A stretch of DNA of 23,598 nucleotides from JBKJML01 sp046596415 (GTDB taxonomy: Bacteria; Actinomycetota; Thermoleophilia; Gaiellales; Gaiellaceae), in NCBI GenBank assembly GCA_046596415.1, contig JBKJML010000185.1, positions 1 to 23,598 of the forward strand. The letters run 5' to 3'. Position numbers and translations under genes: made by a program. Under the pieces are notes generated by a model. That model saw only the letters and a program-made list of their open reading frames with translations. It was not told the origin of the DNA and made no database searches. Below are positions 16,572-22,541 of the stretch, one piece after another (the stretch's first letter is position 1; every line of letters begins with the position of its first letter).

Positions 16572-17738
16572 CTAGGCGCCGACGACGCCTTGGAAAGCCG
16601 CCTTGTACGCCTTGTCGTCGGCCGCGGTCGCGTCGAAGATCTTCACCTTCGCGAGCGTTGCGGCGTCGGGGAAGATGAGCGGGTTCGAAGCGAGGCTCGG
16701 GTCGAGCGCCTGCATCGCCTCCTTCGCGCCCTCCACCGGGCAGATGTAGTTGACGTAGGCCTCGATCTGCGCCGCCACCTTCGGGTCGTAGACGTAGTTC
16801 ATGAACGCGGCTGCGGTCGGCACGTCGCCGCCCGTTGGCACGAGCATGTTGTCCGTCCAGATCATCCCGCCCGCCTCGGGGAGCACGAACTTCAGCTTCG
16901 GGTTGTCGAGCGTCAGCTGCACCATGTCGCCGGACCACGCGACGCAGGCCCAGACATCGCCCTTGGCGAGCAGGCCCGAGTAGTCGTTGCCGGTGAACTG
17001 ACGGATCTGACCCGAGTCGACTCCCTGCTGGAGCCGCTTGATCGCCTGGTCGAAGTCGGCCTGCTTGACGCTCGAGGGATCGCCGCCGCCGTCGAGGATC
17101 ATCAGGCCCATCGTGTCGGGCATCTCGGAGAGGAAGGTGACCTTCCCTTTCAGCTTCGGGTTCTCGAGCAGCTCCTGGACCGAGGAGATCTCGCCGCCGA
17201 GCTTGTCCGGGTCGTAACCGATCCCGGTGAGACCCGACTGCCACGGGAGCGTGTGCTTGCGTTCCGGATCCCAGGACGGGCCGGCGAGTGCCGCGACGAG
17301 GTTCGACTTGTTCGGGATCAGGGCCGGATCGATTTCCTGCGCATAGCCGAGCCGCACCATCCGGGCGGCCATCCAGTCGGTCAGGACGGCGATGTCGCGC
17401 TTGACCGACTGGCCCTTCGCGAGCGCGGCCTGGTTCTTGCCGAACCACTGGTCGTTGTCGTTCACGTCCTCGATGTAGTCGACCTTGATCCCCGTCGCCT
17501 TCGTGAACTGGTCGAGCGTCGGGCGCTTTTTCGTCTTCTCGTCGATGTCGATGTAGAGCGGCCAGTTCGAGATCGTCAGCGTGTCCTTCACGCTGCCGCC
17601 GGCGGTCGTCGTACCAACCGTGGTGGCGGTGCTGTCGATGCCGCCGCCTCCGCAGGCGGCGAGGAATGCGGGGAGCGAGAGTACGGCGCCTCCAAGTGCG
17701 GCGCGCTCGAGCAGTTGGCGGCGGGTGAGATCGGTCAA
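16572..17738 (-). CDS. potD: Polyamine-binding lipoprotein, PotD-like, with Tat-type signal
   Basis: Membrane-anchored binding protein of 388 residues that captures putrescine, spermidine or a related amine outside the cell. The N-terminus MTDLTRRQLLERAALGG has a twin-arginine motif (R6, R7). It runs into LPAFLAAC, a lipobox with lipid-acceptor Cys29, followed by a Gly and Ser/Thr linker. The mature domain opens with LTISNWPLYIDIDE, the usual PotD start, with VLTDWMAARMVRLG and VWACVAWSGDMVQ downstream. The start codon is TTG 17738; it overlaps the ATPase stop as TTGA and is backed by a perfect AGGAGG seven bases upstream. Length is slightly above E. coli PotD because of the linker. Ligand specificity is inferred from family and neighbours and could include other diamines. 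Confidence 0.92.
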   Translation of the reverse strand: MTDLTRRQLLERAALGGAVLSLPAFLAACGGGGIDSTATTVGTTTAGGSVKDTLTISNWPLYIDIDEKTKKRPTLDQFTKATGIKVDYIEDVNDNDQWFGKNQAALAKGQSVKRDIAVLTDWMAARMVRLGYAQEIDPALIPNKSNLVAALAGPSWDPERKHTLPWQSGLTGIGYDPDKLGGEISSVQELLENPKLKGKVTFLSEMPDTMGLMILDGGGDPSSVKQADFDQAIKRLQQGVDSGQIRQFTGNDYSGLLAKGDVWACVAWSGDMVQLTLDNPKLKFVLPEAGGMIWTDNMLVPTGGDVPTAAAFMNYVYDPKVAAQIEAYVNYICPVEGAKEAMQALDPSLASNPLIFPDAATLAKVKIFDATAADDKAYKAAFQGVVGA

Positions 17739-18817
17739 CGGGGTCCCTCCTCGGGGTGGTCGACGACAAAGGTTGCTTCAGGGCTCCACGAGAGGAGCGC
17801 GGTCTCGCCCGGGCGGGCACCTTCCGCAGCGCTCTCGCTGTTCTGCACGTAGACGCTGACGGGGCCGGCGTCCGTGTCGACGACGATTTGCGTCGCCACA
17901 CCGACGTAGGCCGTCTCGCGAACCGTGCCGGTGAGCCGGTTCTGGCCCTCCGGCTGGGCGCTGACGCGGATCTTCTCGGGACGCACCCCGATCGCGACGG
18001 CGCCGCTGCGGCCTGCGAGCCGCTCGGGCGGCAGGCGGATCTCACTGCCACCTTCGATCCTGACGAGGCCGGCCCCGGCGACCGTGCCGGTCAGGAGGTT
18101 CGAGACGCCGAGGAAGCCGGCGACGAACGCGGTAGCTGGTCGCTCGTACAGCTCGGTCGGAGCGCCTAGCTGCTCGACCCGGCCGCGATTCATCACCGCG
18201 ATCGTGTCGGCCATCGTCATCGCCTCCTCCTGGTCGTGGGTGACGTGGACGAAGGTGATCCCGACCTCGTGCTGGATGCGCTTCAGTTCGAGCTGCATCT
18301 GCTTGCGGAGCTTCAGGTCGAGCGCGCCGAGCGGCTCGTCGAGCAGCAGCACGCGGGGCCGGTTGACGAGCGCCCGCGCCAGCGCGACTCGCTGTGCCTG
18401 GCCGCCGGAGAGCTGTCGCGGCTTGCGCCGCTCGTAGCCGGCGAGGTCGACGAGCTCGAGCGCTTCCCCCACCCGCTGCCGGAGCTCGTCCCCGCGGACG
18501 CCCTTGCGGCGCAGCCCGAAGCCGACGTTGTCGGCGATCGAGAGGTGCGGGAAGAGTGCGTAGCTCTGGAAGACGGTGTTGACATCGCGGCGGTAGGGCG
18601 GCAGCGACGAGACGTCCTGCTCGCCGAGCAGGATCCGGCCCGAGGTCGGCTCCTCGAAGCCGCCGATCATCCGCAGCGTCGTCGTCTTGCCGCAGCCGGA
18701 AGGCCCGAGCAGCGCAAAGAAGGCGCCGGACGGGATCTCGAGCGAGAGCCCGTCCACTGCGGTCACGTCGTCGAACCGCTTGACGACCTCGTCGAGGAGG
18801 ACGTCCGGCGCGCTCAA
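17735..18817 (-). CDS. potA: Polyamine ABC transporter ATP-binding protein, PotA-like
   Basis: Cytosolic ATPase of 360 residues with an N-terminal nucleotide-binding domain and a C-terminal TOBE domain (about 265-350). Walker A is GPSGCGKTT (38-46), the Q-loop is VFQSYALFPHLS with Q84, the signature is LSGGQAQRVALARAL from residue 136, Walker B is VLLLDEPLGALD with E161, and the switch histidine is H194 in FVHVTHDQEEAM. The DNVGFGLRRKGV and PLGALDLKLRKQMQLELK phrases mark the PotA/MalK-like importer group. The best start is TTG 18817, which overlaps the aldehyde dehydrogenase stop as TTGA. No ATG or GTG lies closer to the conserved start, and the upstream extension is a shadow. It powers the PotBC-like permease pair encoded downstream. 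Confidence 0.93.
   Translation of the reverse strand: MSAPDVLLDEVVKRFDDVTAVDGLSLEIPSGAFFALLGPSGCGKTTTLRMIGGFEEPTSGRILLGEQDVSSLPPYRRDVNTVFQSYALFPHLSIADNVGFGLRRKGVRGDELRQRVGEALELVDLAGYERRKPRQLSGGQAQRVALARALVNRPRVLLLDEPLGALDLKLRKQMQLELKRIQHEVGITFVHVTHDQEEAMTMADTIAVMNRGRVEQLGAPTELYERPATAFVAGFLGVSNLLTGTVAGAGLVRIEGGSEIRLPPERLAGRSGAVAIGVRPEKIRVSAQPEGQNRLTGTVRETAYVGVATQIVVDTDAGPVSVYVQNSESAAEGARPGETALLSWSPEATFVVDHPEEGPR
17746..17751 (-). promoter_or_regulatory. Ribosome binding site fixing the TTG start of the PotD-like gene
   Basis: AGGAGG on the minus strand, with a seven-base gap to TTG 17738. It is a consensus site inside the end of the ATPase gene and is the main reason to accept the unusual start codon. 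It also suggests that the binding protein is made in excess over the other subunits. Confidence 0.7.
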
Positions 18818-20256
18818 TCGAGCTTCGCCATCACGTGCTTGATCTGGGTGTAGTCCTCGAGTGAGTAGACCGACAGGTCCTTGCCGTAACCCGATTCCTT
18901 GTAGCCGCCGTGTGGCATCTCGGAGACGAGCGGAATGTGGTCGTTGATCCACACCGTGCCGAACTGGAGCTTGCGAGCCGCGTTCAGCGCCCGCCCGACG
19001 TCGCGGGTGAAGACCGACGAGGCAAGTCCGTAGGGGACGTCGTTCGCCCACTCGATCGCCTGGGCGTCGTCGGCGAAGCGCTGCACCGAGACGACGGGGC
19101 CGAACACCTCACGCTGGACGATCTCCGCGGCCTGTTCGACGTCGGTGACGATCGTCGGTGAGACGAAGAAGCCGCGGCTCCCGTTCGACTCGCCACCGGT
19201 GAGGATCGTCGCCTTCGCGTCGACGGCCCGCTCGAGGAAGCCGAGGATCCGCTCCTGCTGGTCCTTCGAGATCACGGGGCCCATCTCGATCTCGTCGCCC
19301 TCCGCGGGGTCGCCGACCTTCAGGGATTCGACCGCGGGGACGAGTGCCTCGAGTAGCCGGTCGTAGATCTTCGGGCCGGCGATCACGCGGGAGGCAGCGG
19401 TGCAGTCCTGGCCGGAATTCCAGTAGCCGCCGATCTTGATCGCCTCGGCGACCTGCTCCGGGTCGGCGTCGTCGAAGACGATCACCGGTGCCTTGCCGCC
19501 GAGCTCGAGATGGACGCGCTTCAGGTTGTCGGCCGCCGTGCGGGCGATCGTCTTGCCGGTCGTGACGTCGCCGGTGAGCGAGATCAGCCGCACGTCGCGA
19601 TGCTTGACGAGCCCCTCGCCGACGGGGACGCCGTCGCCGGTGATCACGTTCAGCACCCCTGGCGGCAGGATGTCGCCCGCGAGCTGGACAAAGCGGAGCG
19701 TCGTCAGCGGCGTCTGCTCGGAGGGCTTGATGATCTGGACGTTCCCGGCTGCGAGCGCCGGCGCGATCTTCCAAATCGCCATCATCAACGGGTAGTTCCA
19801 CGGCGTGATCCCGGCGACGATGCCGAGCGGCTCGCGCCGGATCATCGAGGTGTAGCCGCGCATGTACTCACCGGCGGAGCGCCCCTCGAGCACGCGGGCG
19901 GCTCCGGCGAAGAAGCGGAGGTTGTCGGCGCAGATCGGCAGCTCGTCCTTGGCGTAGGAAAGCGGTTTGCCGACGTTCGTCGATTCGAGCTGCGCGAGCT
20001 CGCCCGAGTGCTCGTCGATCAGGTCGGCGAGCTTCAGCAGCACCTCGGCGCGCTCGCCCGGCGTCGTCTCGAGCCATTCGGGCAGCGCCTTCTTTGCCGC
20101 CGCGACCGCACGGTCGACGTCGGCGGCGCTCCCACGCGGCACCTCGGCGATCGTCTCGCCGGTTGCGGGGTTCAGCACCTCCATCGTGCCGCCGTCGGCC
20201 GCGCCGACCCACTCGCCGCCGACCAGGTTCTCGTACCGCTCCACCGACACGCTCAC
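18814..20256 (-). CDS. patD: Gamma-aminobutyraldehyde dehydrogenase (PatD-like)
   Basis: NAD-dependent dehydrogenase of 480 residues that would oxidise 4-aminobutanal, the transamination product of putrescine, to GABA. TPWNYPLMMAIWKIAPALAA (151-170) carries the oxyanion Asn154; the general base is E251 in ELGGKAPVIVFDDAD, and the nucleophile is C285 in SGQDCTAASR. The phrases YTSMIRREPLGIV and LVSEMPHGGYKESGYGKDLS, with LEDYTQIKHVM at the end, closely follow E. coli PatD (YdcW) as I recall it, more than generic betaine aldehyde dehydrogenases. GTG 20256 is preceded by GGGGAGG at seven bases. It is first in the operon, followed by the polyamine transporter with a TTGA overlap. Other omega-aminoaldehydes are possible substrates. 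Confidence 0.93.
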   Translation of the reverse strand: MSVSVERYENLVGGEWVGAADGGTMEVLNPATGETIAEVPRGSAADVDRAVAAAKKALPEWLETTPGERAEVLLKLADLIDEHSGELAQLESTNVGKPLSYAKDELPICADNLRFFAGAARVLEGRSAGEYMRGYTSMIRREPLGIVAGITPWNYPLMMAIWKIAPALAAGNVQIIKPSEQTPLTTLRFVQLAGDILPPGVLNVITGDGVPVGEGLVKHRDVRLISLTGDVTTGKTIARTAADNLKRVHLELGGKAPVIVFDDADPEQVAEAIKIGGYWNSGQDCTAASRVIAGPKIYDRLLEALVPAVESLKVGDPAEGDEIEMGPVISKDQQERILGFLERAVDAKATILTGGESNGSRGFFVSPTIVTDVEQAAEIVQREVFGPVVSVQRFADDAQAIEWANDVPYGLASSVFTRDVGRALNAARKLQFGTVWINDHIPLVSEMPHGGYKESGYGKDLSVYSLEDYTQIKHVMAKLD

Positions 20257-20263
20257 GTCGTAA

Positions 20264-20270
20264 CCTCCCC
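20264..20270 (-). promoter_or_regulatory. Ribosome binding site fixing the GTG start of the PatD-like gene
   Basis: GGGGAGG on the minus strand, seven bases before GTG 20256. It selects this start over the upstream in-frame ATG at 20289, which would overlap the candidate promoter. Confidence 0.65.
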
Positions 20271-20290
20271 GTCGGGTGACCTCGAGCACG

Positions 20291-20320
20291 AGCCTATCTG
20301 GCCCTCGACGCGGTGGACAA
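20291..20320 (-). promoter_or_regulatory. Candidate promoter of the polyamine operon
   Basis: On the minus strand TTGTCC (20320-20315) and TAGGCT (20296-20291) are 18 bases apart, a fair fit to TTGNCN and TANNNT. Transcription would start near 20284 and give a leader of about 28 bases with the GGGGAGG site. An octamer, GGTGGACA, covers its -35 (20312-20319) and recurs at 20388-20395. Confidence 0.45.
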
Positions 20321-20400
20321 GTTCAGGGGTCGATGGTGGGTCGGTCGTACGCCAGCACGTCCATACGGAAGTCGCGTGTTCGGCCAGGGTGGACATTGCG

Positions 20401-20417
20401 CCCACGGGACGCGTGGG
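20401..20417. repeat. Short inverted repeat in the divergent intergenic region
   Basis: CCCACG and CGTGGG form perfect 6-base arms around a 5-base centre, 43 bases upstream of the monoamine oxidase start. It is the right size and place for a regulator dimer. No regulator gene is in the window, and in GC-rich DNA a repeat this short can arise by chance. Confidence 0.3.
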
Positions 20418-20460
20418 TGAGAGTGCGCGGAGTCAGGGTCTGCACGAGGAAGGGGGAGGC

Positions 20461-22038
20461 ATGGCACGCACACCGCTCGCACGAGGGCTCGGGGAGGCGG
20501 TCTCGGTTGTCAGCGAGGCCGCTGCCCGCAACGTCGAGGTCGAACAGGTGCGCGAGGAACGCCTGCTCACCCGCCGCAGGCTGCTCCGCGATGCAGGGGC
20601 GATCGGGGTCGCCGCGGCCGGCATCTCGACGTTCGGGCGCTTCACACCGGCTGCGCGCGGCGCGACCGCACCCAGGATCGTCGTGGTCGGCGCCGGTCTG
20701 GCCGGCCTCTCGGCGGCCTACCGCCTGAAGCAGGCGGGCTACGACGCGCAGGTGTACGAGGCGTCGAGCCGCGTCGGCGGCCGCTGCTGGACGCTGCGCG
20801 GCGCCTTCGCCGACGGGCAGGTCGCCGAACACGGCGGCGAGCTGATCGACCAGGGCCACCAGGCGGTCCGGTCACTCGCGAACGAGCTCGGCCTGACACT
20901 CGACAACCTGCTCGCCGCCGAGGCCAACGGAACCGAGCTGGGCGGCTGGTTCGACGGCGCGGCGTACTCGTACGCCGAGATGACCGACGACCTGAAGGTG
21001 GTCTGGCAGAAGATCCATTCGGACATCTCCGCCGCGAGCTACCCCACCACCTGGTACCTGAGCACGGCGCGGGGCCGCCAGCTCGACGCAATGTCGATCA
21101 CCGACTGGATCCAGGAGTCGGTGCCGGGCGGCACCAGCTCGCGACTGGGCCAGTTCCTCGATGTCGCCTACAACATCGAGTACGGCGCCGAGTGCAGCCA
21201 GCAGAGCTCGCTCAACCTGCTCTACCTGCTCGGCTACGCCGGTCCTGGCCAGCTCAGGATCTTCGGCAAGTCGAACGAGAAATACCACGTGACCGGCGGC
21301 AACGACCAGATCGGCGATCGGCTCGGCCAGCGCCTCGCGGGCCAGATCTCGCTCGGGAGCGAGCTCGTAGCGATCGCGAAGACAACGGCGGGCGCCTACA
21401 CGCTCACGTTCGCCCAAGGATCGAAGGCGAAGATCGTGACGGCGGACCACGTCGTGATGGCGATTCCGTTCTCGATCCTCCGCTCCTCGGTCGACTGGTC
21501 GAAGGCGGGCTTCGACGCCCGGAAGGGGATCGCGATTCGTGAGCAGGGCATGGGCACGAACTCGAAACTCCACCTCGGGTTCTCGAGCCGTCACTGGACG
21601 ACTCTCGGCTCGAACGGCGAGACGTTCGCCGACCTGGGCTATCAGAACAGCTGGGAGGTGAGCCGCGGCCAGACCGGGACGAGCGGGATCCTCGTCAACT
21701 ACACGGGCGGCACGATCGGCGCCAGTTTCGGCTCGGGCACGCCGACTGCCCGCGCGAAGCAGTTCCTCGCGCAGCTCGAACCGGTGCTCCCGGGAATCAC
21801 GGCGAAGTGGACCGGGAAAGCGACGGTCGACTGGTGGGAGGGCAATCCCTGGACGAAGGGATCGTACGCCTACTGGAAGCCGGGTCAGTACACCCGCTTC
21901 GCGGGCGCCGAGGGAGCGCGCGAAGGCAACTGCCACTTCGCAGGCGAGCACACCTCGCTCGACTTCCAGGGCTATCTGAACGGTGCGGTCGAGACCGGGG
22001 AGCGCGCGGCAGCGGAGATCCTCGCGGACTACAAGTAA
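20461..22038 (+). CDS. Tat-exported flavin monoamine oxidase
   Basis: FAD amine oxidase of 525 residues that would convert a primary amine to its aldehyde with ammonia and hydrogen peroxide. The start, MARTPLARGLGEAVSVV, begins a 35-residue helical lead seen in this family. A twin-arginine signal, LTRRRLLRDAGAIGV (36-50), is followed by a hydrophobic stretch. The dinucleotide-binding region is RIVVVGAGLAGLSAAYRL (72 onward), then VYEASSRVGGRCWTL and AEHGGELIDQGHQ. The C-terminal FAD contact is FAGEHTSLDFQGYLNGAVET. ATG 20461 has AGGA and GGGGG purine runs just upstream. The frame is open about 950 bases further upstream, but that part is antisense to the dehydrogenase gene. Transcribed divergently from the polyamine operon. 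Substrate could be putrescine, tyramine or another amine; localisation outside the cytoplasm is predicted. Confidence 0.93.
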   Translation: MARTPLARGLGEAVSVVSEAAARNVEVEQVREERLLTRRRLLRDAGAIGVAAAGISTFGRFTPAARGATAPRIVVVGAGLAGLSAAYRLKQAGYDAQVYEASSRVGGRCWTLRGAFADGQVAEHGGELIDQGHQAVRSLANELGLTLDNLLAAEANGTELGGWFDGAAYSYAEMTDDLKVVWQKIHSDISAASYPTTWYLSTARGRQLDAMSITDWIQESVPGGTSSRLGQFLDVAYNIEYGAECSQQSSLNLLYLLGYAGPGQLRIFGKSNEKYHVTGGNDQIGDRLGQRLAGQISLGSELVAIAKTTAGAYTLTFAQGSKAKIVTADHVVMAIPFSILRSSVDWSKAGFDARKGIAIREQGMGTNSKLHLGFSSRHWTTLGSNGETFADLGYQNSWEVSRGQTGTSGILVNYTGGTIGASFGSGTPTARAKQFLAQLEPVLPGITAKWTGKATVDWWEGNPWTKGSYAYWKPGQYTRFAGAEGAREGNCHFAGEHTSLDFQGYLNGAVETGERAAAEILADYK

Positions 22039-22044
22039 ACGGCT

Positions 22045-22076
22045 GACCGCGGGCGGGGTCACCCCCGCCCGCGGTC
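22045..22076. terminator. Perfect 14-bp hairpin between convergent genes
   Basis: GACCGCGGGCGGGG (22045-22058) is exactly complementary to 22063-22076 with a four-base loop. It begins six bases after the monoamine oxidase stop and two bases from the PPOX stop, so it can serve both strands. On the minus strand the loop reads GTGA, a GNRA tetraloop, followed by a short T-rich stretch (GTTTACTT). Confidence 0.8.
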
Positions 22077-22077
22077 G

Positions 22078-22485
22078 CTACTCGATCCCGAAGGCCTCGA
22101 CCTGCTCCGGCACGATCCTGACGCCGACGCGTTGCTCCTCCGCGCTGCGCCAGGGATACTCGTCCTTGCCCAGGTACTTCTTCGCGAGGCGGTCGATCTG
22201 ATCGTCGGCTCCGTTGTCGACGAGCGCCGCCCGGCCGGTGATCGAGACCCAGCGATAGGAGTTCGCAGGATCGACGACCGTCAGCGAGACGCGTGGATCG
22301 GCCTCGATGTGACGCGCTTTCGCCCGTCCGTGGGCCGTGTTGAACCACACCGCGTCGCTGCCTGTCTCCGTCCAGACGACGGTCGTGTGCGGCGAGCCGT
22401 CCGCACGCAGCGTCGTCACCGTCGCGACGAACGGGTTGTCCAGGAACTCCTTGACCTTCGGATCGATCGTGGTCGTCGTCATCAT
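22078..22485 (-). CDS. PPOX-class flavin/F420-dependent oxidoreductase
   Basis: Small split-barrel protein of 135 residues from the pyridoxamine 5'-phosphate oxidase-like superfamily. FVATVTTLRADGSPHTTVVW, WFNTAHGRAKARHIEADPRV and YRWVSITGRAAL match the pattern of the actinobacterial TIGR03618-type F420-dependent group as I know it, rather than FMN-dependent PdxH. The lysine/arginine-rich GRAKARHI would contact the cofactor phosphate. It may reduce small aromatic or quinone-like compounds; no substrate is suggested by neighbours. The start is ATG 22485 or the adjacent ATG 22482; GAGGA lies four or seven bases upstream, so the second is slightly better spaced. It is a single-gene unit, convergent with the monoamine oxidase and divergent from the propeller protein. 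F420 use is inferred. Confidence 0.9.
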   Translation of the reverse strand: MMTTTTIDPKVKEFLDNPFVATVTTLRADGSPHTTVVWTETGSDAVWFNTAHGRAKARHIEADPRVSLTVVDPANSYRWVSITGRAALVDNGADDQIDRLAKKYLGKDEYPWRSAEEQRVGVRIVPEQVEAFGIE

Positions 22486-22506
22486 GCCGTCCTCTCGTAG
22501 GTTCTC

Positions 22507-22535
22507 TTGGTGACAACGACGAAGACCGTTACGGT
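22507..22535 (+). promoter_or_regulatory. Promoter giving a leaderless transcript of the propeller gene
   Basis: TTGGTG (22507-22512) and TACGGT (22530-22535) are separated by exactly 17 bases. The -10 ends six bases before GTG 22542, so the first transcribed base would coincide with the start codon. No Shine-Dalgarno is present before this start, which agrees with leaderless translation. Confidence 0.5.
22525..22535. repeat. 11-base palindrome over the -10 element
   Basis: ACCGTTACGGT has perfect 5-base arms around one base and contains the whole TACGGT -10 of the propeller gene. A repressor bound here would block that promoter and sit in the 56-base gap shared with the PPOX gene. Chance occurrence is possible. 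Confidence 0.3.
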
Positions 22536-22541
22536 AGTTCC

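Noticed and set aside
19510..20460. Upstream extension of the monoamine oxidase frame
   Set aside because: Antisense to the PatD-like gene; the real start is ATG 20461 with purine-rich ribosome site and the family-typical MARTPL start.
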